A stretch of DNA of 64,000 bases from CAITSH01 sp025356665 (GTDB lineage: Bacteria; Pseudomonadota; Gammaproteobacteria; Burkholderiales; SG8-39), in the NCBI GenBank assembly GCA_025356665.1, contig JANXRV010000116.1:1-64000 (forward strand), written 5' to 3'. The notes beneath the pieces are model-generated. The model was not told the origin of the DNA and did not search any database. It saw only the letters and a program-made list of their open reading frames with translations. Numbering within the stretch: position 1 is the stretch's first letter; every line of letters begins with the position of its first letter. Both the position numbers and the translations under genes were made by a program. This document shows, piece by piece, positions 1 through 8,130 of the stretch.

Positions 1-1320
1 GGAGGCGTTGGCTACAACCCCCAGGTCTCGGAACTGCGCCGCGGTGTCGACAACATTGTCTCCACGCCCGGCCGCCTGCTCGATCACGTGCAGCAGCGCA
101 CCGTGGACCTGCGCAGCGTCGAAATCCTCGTGCTCGACGAAGCCGACCGTATGCTGGACATGGGCTTCCTGCCCGATATCCGCCGCATCATGTCGCTCTT
201 GCCGATGCAGCGCCAGAACCTGCTGTTCTCGGCCACCTTCTCGGACGAGATCCGCAAGCTGTCCAACACCTTCATGAAAAACCCGGCGACTGTTGAAGTC
301 GCGCGCCGCAATGCGCCGATCGAGCTGGTGACGCAGGTCGTGCACCCGGTGGACAAAGACCGCAAACGCGAGCTCCTCGCCCACCTCGTCAAGACGCATA
401 ACTGGTTCCAGGTGCTGGTGTTCACCAAGACCAAGCACGGCGCCAACCGCCTTGCCGAGCAGCTGAACAAGGATGGCATCGAATCCGACGCCATCCACGG
501 CAACAAGAGCCAGCCGCAGCGCATGCGCGCCTTGAAGCGCTTCAAGGACAATGAAGTGCAAGTGCTGGTGGCCACCGACATCGCGGCGCGTGGCATCGAC
601 ATCGACGCCCTGCCGCATGTGGTGAACTACGACCTGCCTAACGTGCCCGAAGATTACGTGCACCGCATCGGCCGTACCGGCCGTGCCGGCAGCACCGGCG
701 ATGCCGTGTCGCTGGTCTGCCGCGAAGACCGTTCGCTGCTGACGGCGATCGAGCGCATGATGAAAAAACAGGTGCCGGTCAAGATCGTGCCGGGCTTTGA
801 AGCCGGCAGCCCGTCACTGCGCCCGGCCGAACCGCGCGATGCCGAAGCGCGTCCGGAACGTCAGGAGCAACAACGCCGTCCGCAGCAACAACCGCGCGGC
901 GGCCAGCGCGATGGCCAACGCCCGGCTCCGCGTGACGGCCAGCGTCCGCGTCCGCCGCAACGCGACGGCCAGGCACGTGACGGCCAGCGCCGCGACAACG
1001 GTGCGCCGCGTCGTGCCGGCGGTGCGCCTGCTCAAGGTCAGCGTCCGCAGCACTCAGCCAACCGCAACACCGGCAACGCCGGTCCCGCACGCAACACGCA
1101 ACGCCGCGACTTTGACGACAACATCGGCAACCGCGCCCCGGCGCCGGCCCAGGACCCGTCGAAGATTTACGACGAGCGCCAGCCCGACAGCTTCGAATCA
1201 CGGCTGCAAGACCGCGCGACCGGACCGGCGCAAACCCGCCAAGGGCCGAAACCCGGTTACGCCCAGCGCACCGCCAACAAGCAAAATCCGGCTCTTTTCG
1301 GACCGCGCAAGACGGCTTGA
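1..1320 (+). CDS. rhlE: DEAD-box ATP-dependent RNA helicase, RhlE type (5' end outside window)
   Basis: The reading frame is open from base 1, so the N-terminus (Q motif, Walker A) lies upstream; 439 residues are visible. Motifs appear in order: TPGR (about residues 22-25), DEAD (46-49), SAT (77-79), then the second RecA domain with TDIAARGID and HRIGRTGRAG. After about residue 245 comes a long basic, low-complexity tail rich in R, G, Q, P and D with repeated RDGQR units, as in RhlE/DeaD-type helicases where such tails bind RNA. The ending QNPALFGPRKTA looks like a natural C-terminus. The expected role is RNA duplex unwinding in ribosome assembly or mRNA decay. RhlE is chosen over DbpA/SrmB because no DbpA-type RNA-binding domain is present and the tail is RG-rich. 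A strong terminator follows. Confidence 0.9.
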   Translation, partial: GGVGYNPQVSELRRGVDNIVSTPGRLLDHVQQRTVDLRSVEILVLDEADRMLDMGFLPDIRRIMSLLPMQRQNLLFSATFSDEIRKLSNTFMKNPATVEVARRNAPIELVTQVVHPVDKDRKRELLAHLVKTHNWFQVLVFTKTKHGANRLAEQLNKDGIESDAIHGNKSQPQRMRALKRFKDNEVQVLVATDIAARGIDIDALPHVVNYDLPNVPEDYVHRIGRTGRAGSTGDAVSLVCREDRSLLTAIERMMKKQVPVKIVPGFEAGSPSLRPAEPRDAEARPERQEQQRRPQQQPRGGQRDGQRPAPRDGQRPRPPQRDGQARDGQRRDNGAPRRAGGAPAQGQRPQHSANRNTGNAGPARNTQRRDFDDNIGNRAPAPAQDPSKIYDERQPDSFESRLQDRATGPAQTRQGPKPGYAQRTANKQNPALFGPRKTA

Positions 1321-1341
1321 TAGCAGTAGCGAGCAGCAAAT

Positions 1342-1369
1342 AAAAAAGGCGGCCTTGGCCGCCTTTTTT
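1342..1369 (+). terminator. Rho-independent terminator of the helicase gene
   Basis: A perfect GC-rich stem, GGCGGCC with a TT loop and GGCCGCC, is flanked by a run of six A on the left and six T on the right. It lies 22 bases after the helicase stop codon and could act in both directions. Confidence 0.9.
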
Positions 1370-1384
1370 ATTTTAGGTATTCAT

Positions 1385-1546
1385 CGTCATTGCGAGGAGG
1401 CGAAGCCGACGCGGCAATCTTGTGGTGTTGCAGTGCACGTCACCGCTGTACGTCACCGCTGTACGTCACCGCTTTACGTCACCGCTGTACGTCACCGCTG
1501 TACGTCACAAGAGCAACGAGATTGCGTCACTGTGTTCGCAATGACG
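1385..1546. repeat. Dispersed palindromic element bounded by CGTCATTGCGA / TCGCAATGACG, copy 1
   Basis: The left end (1385-1421) and right end (1519-1546) are inverted relative to each other, sharing CGTCATTGCGA and TCGCAATGACG. The left arm of about 37 bases is nearly identical to the reverse complement of 22773-22807. The interior is filled by a 13-bp tandem array. It is intergenic, between the helicase terminator and a convergent gene. It is probably a REP/MITE-like non-coding repeat. Confidence 0.8.
1438..1508. repeat. 13-bp tandem repeat array
   Basis: Five consecutive copies of CGTCACCGCTGTA (the third carries TTTA instead of TGTA) plus a partial sixth. The array sits inside the palindromic element 1385-1546. 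It is not a CRISPR, because there are no spacers. Confidence 0.95.
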
Positions 1547-1559
1547 GCTTTTCAAGCCA

Positions 1560-2309
1560 TCAAATGACGATTTCCTGCGCCGCGCCACGCACGTCCATTT
1601 CGTAGTCAAGACCCTCGACCGGCGGGCGGCAAAAATGCCACGACAGCCCGCCAGGCGCAATCCCGCGCCTGACAAACTCGTCGGCCATCAGCGGGCCGAT
1701 GTCGTACACGGTATAGGCTTGTGTGGTGATGGCATCCTTCCAGTCAAAGCCCAGCGCCCTCAGGCGCCCGTGCATTTCGGCGATAACAAAACGCACCTTT
1801 TCGCGCATGGCGTCGGTGGAATGCTCGCCGTAGCGCGTGATGCGTTCGGGGTAGGTACCCGGGCCGCCGCGCGCCTCACCGCCACCTGCGAGAATGAAGC
1901 TGCCGCGCTTTGACGAAGAGGGAACGGTGTAGGTAAACGCGTAGAGCGAAGCGCAATCCGGCTTGTCGAATTCCGGGCAAACATTGGTGCGCGCCACCGG
2001 ATTGATTTCGTTCTTGTAGATACCCCATCGCTCCAGCGTCTGCACGTAGTGACGGTTGAAGTCGATGAAACCCTGCTCACTGAAGGGTGCCGGCGAGCGC
2101 AGTTCACAGGCTGCGAAGGCCGTAGTCGGTCTGCCTATGGCCTTGAAATGCGCCTCGACCGCGGCAAACCCGTCGGCAATCGGCAGCGGCTTGACCAGCC
2201 GTGCCCGTACCAGCTCAAACCCCGCCTCGGCGGCGACACCACTCGAGTACTGGAATACCGCGCTGATATAGCGATAACCACCAGGGGCAAACACAATTAC
2301 GTCGGACAC
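1560..2309 (-). CDS. RidA-like (YjgF family-like) protein of unknown substrate
   Basis: This 249-residue protein has no signal peptide. A GTG start is chosen because AGGAG lies about 7 bases upstream and the product begins cleanly with MSDVIVFAPGGYRYI. The second half resembles the RidA/YjgF fold (a stretch on NxxPVARTNV and later DAITTQAYTVYDI), and it is about twice the length of a single RidA domain (about 130 residues). RidA proteins deaminate reactive enamine/imine intermediates, but I cannot see the catalytic arginine placement well enough to assign activity. It converges on the helicase gene, separated by the repeat element, and has no obvious operon partner. Confidence is high that it is a gene and moderate for the family. 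Confidence 0.55.
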   Translation of the reverse strand: MSDVIVFAPGGYRYISAVFQYSSGVAAEAGFELVRARLVKPLPIADGFAAVEAHFKAIGRPTTAFAACELRSPAPFSEQGFIDFNRHYVQTLERWGIYKNEINPVARTNVCPEFDKPDCASLYAFTYTVPSSSKRGSFILAGGGEARGGPGTYPERITRYGEHSTDAMREKVRFVIAEMHGRLRALGFDWKDAITTQAYTVYDIGPLMADEFVRRGIAPGGLSWHFCRPPVEGLDYEMDVRGAAQEIVI

Positions 2310-2380
2310 GGCGCATCTCCTGAAAACTAAGGGCGCGAATCACGCACCAGATTGAATGGGAACAAACAGAACGGCTGCGC

Positions 2381-2611
2381 TTAGGCTTTACCACCGGAGA
2401 AAATTCGCCTGAGCCAGGCCGCAGTCATGCCGATGAAAAATAACCCGATCGGCAGGGACACGCACAAAGCCCCAACCAGCAGCGGATGGCCGGCCGAGGC
2501 AACCAGTTCACCTATGGCCTCGACCCCCAGCGATGCCGTCATGGCTATCCAGTAAAGAACCCAGAGCACGGAAACCGCGATCCATCCAAATGCCAAAGCT
2601 TTGTTGTCCAT
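2381..2611 (-). CDS. Small two-helix membrane protein
   Basis: A 76-residue protein with two clear hydrophobic segments (about residues 8-30 and 42-66) and a basic C-terminus (WLRRIFSGGKA), consistent with an inner-membrane protein with two transmembrane helices. It lies upstream of, and on the same strand as, the RidA-like gene with a 71-base gap. I do not recognise a family. Confidence 0.6.
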   Translation of the reverse strand: MDNKALAFGWIAVSVLWVLYWIAMTASLGVEAIGELVASAGHPLLVGALCVSLPIGLFFIGMTAAWLRRIFSGGKA

Positions 2612-2729
2612 GCTGCGATCCCTTCGGTAAAGGTACGGGTAAGGTTATGGGTAGGATTATGACGGCCGAATATTCGTTTGCAATTGCTACAATGGGCGAT
2701 GGGCGGGGATTGCAAACATCCCGGCCACC

Positions 2730-2785
2730 TTGAGGCTTAAGGCTTAAGGCTTAAGGCTTGAGGCTTGAGGTTTGAATCTAGAGGC
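2730..2785. repeat. 7-bp tandem repeat (TTAAGGC / TTGAGGC)
   Basis: Eight adjacent 7-base units: TTGAGGC, three TTAAGGC, TTGAGGC, TTGAGGT, TTGAATC and TAGAGGC. It lies in the non-coding gap between a small membrane-protein gene and a small cysteine-containing ORF. It is likely a slippage-prone microsatellite. Confidence 0.9.
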
Positions 2786-2833
2786 TAGAAGGCGCAAGCT
2801 TATCGTTTTCACCCACTCGGAAGCAATTGAATC

Positions 2834-3055
2834 ATGCTCCTGCCAAATTTCACCTTTCTGCTGCTCATCATTATCGACGGCTGCGCCGGCCCCATGGTCA
2901 ACGGTCAGGGCTGCGCCGCACAAAACCTGAGCGTACGCATTCCGTACGAAAAGCTCGAACAGTGCGATGCGGCGCGGCGCTCGATGATCACGCCCCAGGG
3001 GATTGAAAAATTCATCCGCGCCATGTGCATCGCCGTGCCAAAAGAACAGAAATAG
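2834..3055 (+). CDS. Small secreted or anchored protein, hypothetical
   Basis: A 73-residue ORF with a hydrophobic N-terminus (MLLPNFTFLLLIIIDGC) and four cysteines. The body has the pattern EKLEQCDAARR...FIRAMCIAVPK, typical of short proteobacterial hypothetical proteins with a conserved C-x(n)-C pair. The antisense frame is also open (2744-3076) but gives no recognisable protein. Start choice and reality are uncertain. It is the only sensible coding candidate in the 500-base gap before the VOC gene. Confidence 0.45.
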   Translation: MLLPNFTFLLLIIIDGCAGPMVNGQGCAAQNLSVRIPYEKLEQCDAARRSMITPQGIEKFIRAMCIAVPKEQK

Positions 3056-3122
3056 AGCCGGTGCAATACCGGACACGCATCATCCATCACCCGCGCAAAA
3101 ACACACACCCCGGGAACCCATC

Positions 3123-3545
3123 ATGGCCAAACTGCGCCACATCGCCCTTGCTGTTGACGACCCCGAAAAGGCCGCCGAGTTTTATATCAAAGCGTTCGGC
3201 CTCACCCGCGTGGGAGGCACCGACTGGATCAATGCCAAGGGTGTCTACCTGAGCGATGGGGTGATGAATCTCGCGCTGCTCAAATACAAGACCGCGGAGG
3301 CGGCGGGCGAGCGCGGCACCGGCTTTGTCGGGCTGCACCACTTGGGCTTCTGGGTCGATGATGTCCCTGAAACTAAAAAGGCCATCGAAGAAGCAGGTGG
3401 CTCCTACTGGATGGGCGAGGTTTCCAAAACCGGCGGTTTTTATGAGGTGAAGTACCACGATCCGAACGGCATGGTAGTTGACATCACCGAGGATGGCTGG
3501 GTCGGCGCGTGCAAGGATGTGGTCGCCTCAGGCAGCAAACCCTAG
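3123..3545 (+). CDS. VOC-family (glyoxalase/bleomycin resistance-like) protein
   Basis: 140 residues, a usual length for a single two-module VOC protein. The start is at MAKLRHIALAVDDPEKAAEFY; the open frame upstream is not protein-like. The beta-alpha-beta-beta-beta pattern is visible twice: HIALAV...LALLKY, then LHHLGFWVDD...EVKYHDPNGMVVDI. His at about residue 6 (RHIAL), HHLGF, and the glutamates of the YEVKYHDPNG and DITE segments are the likely metal ligands. Such proteins are metal-dependent lyases, isomerases or dioxygenases. The Bug receptor gene starts 68 bases downstream in the same direction, suggesting a small-molecule catabolic context. Confidence 0.8.
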   Translation: MAKLRHIALAVDDPEKAAEFYIKAFGLTRVGGTDWINAKGVYLSDGVMNLALLKYKTAEAAGERGTGFVGLHHLGFWVDDVPETKKAIEEAGGSYWMGEVSKTGGFYEVKYHDPNGMVVDITEDGWVGACKDVVASGSKP

Positions 3546-3612
3546 GCCGAAAATACCACCGCCGGCATGGCGTACAGACGCCGTCGGCCCGCAACCAAAA
3601 GAGGAGTTTGCC

Positions 3613-4584
3613 ATGCTGCAAAAGTATCTGCGTTTCGCCCTTGCGTTGCTGGTCTCCGGCCTGTGCGCCGGCGCCGGCGCACAGGATTTCCCCAACAGGC
3701 CGGTGCGCATCGTCGTACCGTTCGAAGCCGGTGCACCAGATGCCATCGCGCGCATCGTCGCGCAACAACTGACTGCGCAGACCGGGCAGACCTTTGTCGT
3801 TGAAAACCGTCCGGGTGCCAACGGCATGATAGGCGCCGATGCCGTGGCCAAGGCGAAGCCGGACGGTTATACGGTGCTGGTCACCTCAACCTCGATCACA
3901 GTCAACCCGAGCATTTACCGCAAGCTACCCTACGACCTGGCAAAAGACCTGGTCCCGGTCACCAACCTGGGTGCGGTGGAGGCTTTGCTGGTCGTGGTAA
4001 ATCCATCCGTACCGGCGCAGAACCTGCAGGAATTCCTGGCTTTCGCAAAAAAGAAGGACAGCCGCGTTTCCTACGGCTCGCCCGGAACCGGCAACCAATT
4101 GCATGTGGCGAGCGAGCTGTTTAACGTGCGCGCCGGCCTTGGCATGGTGCACGTTCCTTACAAAGGCGCGGGCCCTGCTGCCACAGCGCTGCTCAGCGGG
4201 CAGATCCAGTTGCTGGTCACCACACCACCACTGGTACTGGCGCACATTCGTGCCGGCAAGCTGCGCGCCCTCGCTTACACACACAACAAGCGCGCATCCT
4301 ACCTGCCCGATGTACCGACAATGAATGAAGCGGGCTTTCCCGGCTTTGAGGTGGATGGCGGGTGGTTCGGCATGTTCGCGCCGGCGGGAACACCGCGCGA
4401 AATCGTCGCCAGACTGCAGGCTGAGGTGAAAACAGCCTTCAACAATCCGCAGGTGCGCGAGCGCATCGTCGCACTGGGCATGGAGCCGGTGGGCGACTCA
4501 CCGGCCGACTTCAAAGCCTATGTCGATGCCGAAGTCAGGAAGTACGCGGAGCGGGTGCGCCTGACCGGTATCCAGCCCGAGTAA
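3613..4584 (+). CDS. Bug/TctC-family tripartite tricarboxylate receptor (periplasmic)
   Basis: 323 residues. The ATG follows AGAGGAGT, and a signal peptide (MLQKYLRFALALLVSGLCAGAGAQ) is followed by the family hallmark DFPNRPVRIVVPF. Other family signatures are VENRPGANGMIG, AKAKPDGYTVLV and HVPYKGAGPAATALLSGQIQ, and the length is normal for Bug proteins. These bind carboxylated ligands in the periplasm, with or without a TctAB membrane partner; none is visible here. It probably belongs with the VOC gene just upstream. Confidence 0.92.
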   Translation: MLQKYLRFALALLVSGLCAGAGAQDFPNRPVRIVVPFEAGAPDAIARIVAQQLTAQTGQTFVVENRPGANGMIGADAVAKAKPDGYTVLVTSTSITVNPSIYRKLPYDLAKDLVPVTNLGAVEALLVVVNPSVPAQNLQEFLAFAKKKDSRVSYGSPGTGNQLHVASELFNVRAGLGMVHVPYKGAGPAATALLSGQIQLLVTTPPLVLAHIRAGKLRALAYTHNKRASYLPDVPTMNEAGFPGFEVDGGWFGMFAPAGTPREIVARLQAEVKTAFNNPQVRERIVALGMEPVGDSPADFKAYVDAEVRKYAERVRLTGIQPE

Positions 4585-4597
4585 GCAGCGGCACAAC

Positions 4598-5323
4598 TCA
4601 GGCCGAATCACCGCCGTCGCCGCCGGAATAGCCATCATCAAAACCGGCTTCGGCGGCTGCCGAGTCCAGCATGTCGCCGCCCGCGACCGGGTCGGCCGCG
4701 GCAAACTGTGTCGGCGGCAGGCTGGGTGAAGGAATGCCGGCATCGCTAGAGCCCATCGCGTTGTGATTGCCATCACCGCGATTCGCATCGCCGTGATGCA
4801 TCAGCCCCTGAATCCCCTGAAACAGGAAGGAGCCGGCAACCACACCGGCGGCGGTCGTCGCGACGGTTCCGAGCATGCCGCCCCACGCGCTGCCCTGAGC
4901 TGGGGCTGGGGCTGGCGCCGGTGCGGCCGCAGCGGCCTGCGGCCTGGCCACGGATGCGGACGAGAACGCGGGGGTGAATGCGGCCTGTGCCGGAGCGCCG
5001 GCAACGGGCGCCTCTGACGCTACTGGCGCGATCTTGCCCGAACGCCCCCAACTGCCGCCCTGGTCCATAAACGCAGCGTTGCTGTTGCCGCCGGCGGCAC
5101 GCGCCTGCTCCAACTCAGCCTGGACTTTGACCAAATCCACCTTCGCCGCCTGCAGCGCGTAATCAAGGCCGACGGCGCGCTGCACCAGCAGGTAGGCGGC
5201 GTCGGGCTGGCTGGCCACTGCGGCCGCAATCAAGGCTTCGGCCTCAGGGTCTTTTTGTCCCGCGCGGGTCTGCTTCATTTGCTCGAGAAAGGTAGTGATG
5301 AGTTCGCGTTCCTGCGGGGTCAT
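4598..5323 (-). CDS. DUF2076 domain-containing protein
   Basis: 241 residues. The N-terminal half (MTPQERELITTFLEQMKQ, then DPEAEALIAAAV and a long helix through AELEQARAAGG) is the typical start of DUF2076 proteins. The middle is Ala/Pro-rich (APAPAPAPAQG), followed by a glycine-rich hydrophobic stretch (WGGMLGTVATTAAGVVAGSFL) and an acidic Gly/Asp tail (DDGYSGGDGGDSA). The function is unknown; the family is probably envelope-associated. It converges with the Bug gene, with only 13 bases between stop codons. Confidence 0.8.
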   Translation of the reverse strand: MTPQERELITTFLEQMKQTRAGQKDPEAEALIAAAVASQPDAAYLLVQRAVGLDYALQAAKVDLVKVQAELEQARAAGGNSNAAFMDQGGSWGRSGKIAPVASEAPVAGAPAQAAFTPAFSSASVARPQAAAAAPAPAPAPAQGSAWGGMLGTVATTAAGVVAGSFLFQGIQGLMHHGDANRGDGNHNAMGSSDAGIPSPSLPPTQFAAADPVAGGDMLDSAAAEAGFDDGYSGGDGGDSA

Positions 5324-5391
5324 GTGAGCGCCTTCTTATGTTTGCCGTTGTGCCGGTATGCCGGGTTCGGATATGCGGAAAAATGTCGCGG

Positions 5392-5429
5392 GACTGAGGA
5401 TACCCCCTCGGGCGACTGAGGATACCCCC
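5392..5429. repeat. 16-bp direct repeat GACTGAGGATACCCCC
   Basis: Two identical copies (5392-5407 and 5414-5429) with a 22-base period lie in the 230-base gap between the DUF2076 gene and the 3' end of the carbamoyltransferase gene. Nothing else is recognisable in that gap. Confidence 0.85.
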
Positions 5430-5554
5430 CTTAGACCGCCAAACAAGCAGATAGTTTTCACCTGAACGGATATATCTGCGCCTGAGCGCAACTTACGCCG
5501 ATTCGCCACGCCGGCGCCGAATCCGGCTGCGGCTGCGGCATCGCCGACAGGCAA

Positions 5555-7390
5555 TCAATCCAGCTCAAATGTGTTTTTATAGTCCAGCTTGAGCGCCGGA
5601 TCCTGCGCCGGCTTGCGCAAATAACAATTGCCAATGGCCAGCACATCGATCTCGCTGCCCATGAAGCAGCGAAACGCGTCCTCGGGCGTGCCGACAATGG
5701 GCTCGCCGCGCACGTTAAAACTGGTGTTCACCAGCACCGGGCACCCGGTCAGGCCGCCAAAGGCGGCGATCAGCCGGTGATAGCGCGGATTGGTTTCCGC
5801 GTGCACCGTCTGGATGCGCGCCGAGTAATCGATATGCGTCACCGCCGGAATTTCCGAACGCGCAACATTGAGCTTTTCGATGCCGAACAACTTGTTCTGT
5901 TCCGTGCTCATGGCGATGCGGCGCGACGCCTTGACGCCGTCCACCAGCAGCATGTAAGGGCTGTCGCCATCGAGCTCGAACCAATCGGCAACGCTTTCGC
6001 GCAGCACCGAGGGCGCAAACGGCCGGAAGGACTCGCGGTATTTGACCTTGAGGTTGAGCACCGACTGCATGGCCGGCGAGCGCGCATCACCGAGGATGGA
6101 GCGCCCGCCAAGCGCGCGCGGGCCGAACTCCATTCGCCCCTGAAACCAGCCCAGCGCGCAGCCCTCCGCAAGATCACTGGCACAAGCGGCAAACAAAGCC
6201 TCGTCAGCGAGCGTATCAAACACCGCGCCTGCGGCCTTGAGCCTCGACTCGATATCGGCCTGCGAAAACTCCGGCCCAAGATAGCTCCCGCGCATGCGGT
6301 CGCGCCCGTCCGAAGGGGCGCGCGGCCGGTCAAGAAAACCATGATAAGCCGCAAGCGCCGCACCCAGGGCGCCGCCCGCATCGCCGGCCGCCGGCTGGAT
6401 CCAGATGTTCTCGAAACTCTTGTCACGCAGCAGCTTGCCGTTTGCGACACAGTTGAGCGCCACCCCGCCGGCGAGACAGAGATTCTTCAGGCCGGTCTGT
6501 TTGGCCGTCGCACGCGCAAGCTTGAGCATCACCTCCTCGGTCACCTCCTGCACCGAAGCGGCGAGATCCATATGCTTTTGCGTCAGTAACTCTTCGGGTT
6601 TTCGCGCCGGTCCGCCGAACAAGTCGGCAAAGCGCGCATTCGTCATAGTGAGACCGGTGCAGTAATTAAAGTAGTCCAGATCAAGGCGGAACGAGCCGTC
6701 GTCCTTGATGTCGATAAGGTGATCGCGTATCCGTTGCGCGTACTTCGGCTCGCCATAGGGCGCCAGCCCCATCAGCTTGTATTCGCCCGAGTTGACCTTG
6801 AAGCCGGTGTAGTAGGTGAATGCCGAGTAAAGCAGGCCGAGCGAATGCGGAAAGTGGATTTCCTTGTGGATTTCGAGTTTGCTGCCCGACCCTATGGCAA
6901 GCGAAGAGGTCGCCCATTCGCCCACACCGTCTAGCGTCAGCACCGCCGCCTCATCAAAGGGCGAGGGATAGAACGCGCTGGCGGCATGGCTCAGGTGGTG
7001 CTCGCCAAACAGCAGTTTTTCGTCCCAGGCGATGTCGGGCGAAAGCGCCTTGAGCCGTTTGGAAAGCAGGTCCTTGAGAAACAATTTTTCGCGCAACCAC
7101 ACCGGCAGCGCCATGCGAAACGATGCAAAACCCCTGGGCGCGAACGCCAGATAGGTTTCCATCAGGCGTTCGAACTTGAGGAAAGGCTTGTCGTAAAACG
7201 CCACGTGATCGATCTGGGCGGCGGTCACGCCGGCCTGCTCAAGGCAATAACGCAAGGCCTTGAGCGGAAAATCCGCATCGTGTTTTTTGCGCGTAAAGCG
7301 CTCTTCCTGCGCCGCGGCGACGATCTCGCCGTCGCGCACCAGCGCGGCGGCGCTGTCGTGATAGAACGCAGATATGCCGACGACGATCAC
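5555..7390 (-). CDS. Carbamoyltransferase, NodU/CmcH family
   Basis: I choose the GTG at 7390 (VIVVGISAFYHDSAAALV), matching the family N-terminus; the frame is open further upstream but that part is not protein-like. This gives 611 residues, normal for the family. Visible motifs: HHLSHAASAFYPSPF (metal/carbamoyl-adenylate site), the ASKHA-type GGVALNCVANG, EFGPRALGGRSILGDAR in the C-terminal domain, and CPVLVNTSFNVRGEPIV. The family transfers carbamoyl from carbamoyl phosphate through carbamoyl-AMP to hydroxyl groups of sugars or natural products. It is the last gene of a three-gene operon behind SxtJ-like and DUF5989 genes, divergent from an SGNH hydrolase. This suggests modification of a surface or secreted polymer rather than antibiotic synthesis, since no biosynthetic genes are adjacent. 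Confidence 0.9.
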   Translation of the reverse strand: MIVVGISAFYHDSAAALVRDGEIVAAAQEERFTRKKHDADFPLKALRYCLEQAGVTAAQIDHVAFYDKPFLKFERLMETYLAFAPRGFASFRMALPVWLREKLFLKDLLSKRLKALSPDIAWDEKLLFGEHHLSHAASAFYPSPFDEAAVLTLDGVGEWATSSLAIGSGSKLEIHKEIHFPHSLGLLYSAFTYYTGFKVNSGEYKLMGLAPYGEPKYAQRIRDHLIDIKDDGSFRLDLDYFNYCTGLTMTNARFADLFGGPARKPEELLTQKHMDLAASVQEVTEEVMLKLARATAKQTGLKNLCLAGGVALNCVANGKLLRDKSFENIWIQPAAGDAGGALGAALAAYHGFLDRPRAPSDGRDRMRGSYLGPEFSQADIESRLKAAGAVFDTLADEALFAACASDLAEGCALGWFQGRMEFGPRALGGRSILGDARSPAMQSVLNLKVKYRESFRPFAPSVLRESVADWFELDGDSPYMLLVDGVKASRRIAMSTEQNKLFGIEKLNVARSEIPAVTHIDYSARIQTVHAETNPRYHRLIAAFGGLTGCPVLVNTSFNVRGEPIVGTPEDAFRCFMGSEIDVLAIGNCYLRKPAQDPALKLDYKNTFELD

Positions 7391-7415
7391 GCCTTCAAGC
7401 CCGGAACGGTCGCGA

Positions 7416-7565
7416 TCAGAACAGCGTGTAAATGAACGGGGCGATGGCCGACCCCTGTGCCAGCACGATGAGCGCGCCAAGCAGGGCCATCATCAGCAGC
7501 AAGGGGGCGAGCCAGAATTTCTTGCGCACGCGGAGGAACTTCCACAAATCCTTGATAAAAGACAT
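7416..7565 (-). CDS. DUF5989 family small membrane protein
   Basis: 49 residues beginning MSFIKDLWKFLRVRKKFWL, then one strong transmembrane helix (about residues 19-39) and ending AIAPFIYTLF. This is the typical size and pattern of DUF5989 proteins, which travel with SxtJ-like and NodU/CmcH carbamoyltransferase genes. It lies 17 bases after the SxtJ-like gene and 25 bases before the carbamoyltransferase start. It is too short for ordinary ORF thresholds and is easily missed. The role is unknown, possibly membrane anchoring of the transferase. Confidence 0.8.
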   Translation of the reverse strand: MSFIKDLWKFLRVRKKFWLAPLLLMMALLGALIVLAQGSAIAPFIYTLF

Positions 7566-7582
7566 CGGCGCTTTCGGGACGG

Positions 7583-7999
7583 TCAGAACTGGTCGTTCAT
7601 CGTTTGTGGATCGGGGCCGGGCGGCTTGCGGGCAATCCAATAACTTGCGGCCTCCGGGTCGTACTTGAGTTGCAAGGGCAGCTTGCCGAACACGCGCATC
7701 AGCAGCGCGGTGGGCACCAGCGCCAGGTAATAAACGATGCCAATCGCCAAGGGGCTGACGATGCGGTTGAGCAACAAGCCGAGTTGCATCCAGCCGCGAT
7801 TGAGCGCGGACAGCGCGCGCGGCAGCGCCAGCGCAAACAGCAGAAACACCGCGCCAACCACCAGCGCCCAAGGTCGCACACCGCCGGCGTGCCACAGCGG
7901 CCACAGGCCGACGCCGCCGAATATCGCCGCAAAGAGCAGGCCGAACACGCGGTCGGAGGAGCCTTCGAGCGCTTGATCGTGCTTTGAGAGTTCCATCAT
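7583..7999 (-). CDS. SxtJ-family membrane protein
   Basis: 138 residues with an N-terminal polar segment (MMELSKHDQALEGSSDRVFG), two close hydrophobic helices (about 19-40 and 44-62), an amphipathic segment (NRGWMQLGLLLNRIVSPLAIGI) leading into a third membrane helix, then a polar tail (LKYDPEAASYWIARKPP). This is the pattern of SxtJ proteins, named from saxitoxin clusters but widespread beside carbamoyltransferases. It is the first gene of the operon. Two consecutive ATG codons (7999, 7996) are both possible starts. Confidence 0.8.
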   Translation of the reverse strand: MMELSKHDQALEGSSDRVFGLLFAAIFGGVGLWPLWHAGGVRPWALVVGAVFLLFALALPRALSALNRGWMQLGLLLNRIVSPLAIGIVYYLALVPTALLMRVFGKLPLQLKYDPEAASYWIARKPPGPDPQTMNDQF

Positions 8000-8130
8000 G
8001 ATGGCGCGATTTTACCATCACAGCCCGTCCCTCTGGCTATTCCAAGGGCATAGCGCCGGAACGGCGTGAACGGGCATGCGGGAAGGGCTATCATGAGCGC
8101 CTTCGTCTCATCAAAGCCTCTATTTCGCGT

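Noticed and set aside
1438..1508. Regular repeats considered as a CRISPR array
   Set aside because: Units are 13 bp and directly adjacent with no spacers. No true array was seen anywhere in the window, including near the cas remnants.
2744..3076. 110-codon minus-strand ORF opposite the small ORF at 2834
   Set aside because: It runs into the 7-bp microsatellite, which supplies its C-terminus, and has no protein-like pattern. The opposite frame has a hydrophobic start and Cys pattern.
5336..5554. 72-codon minus-strand ORF after the carbamoyltransferase gene
   Set aside because: There is no ribosome-binding site or recognisable pattern, and it spans a direct repeat; it is probably non-coding.
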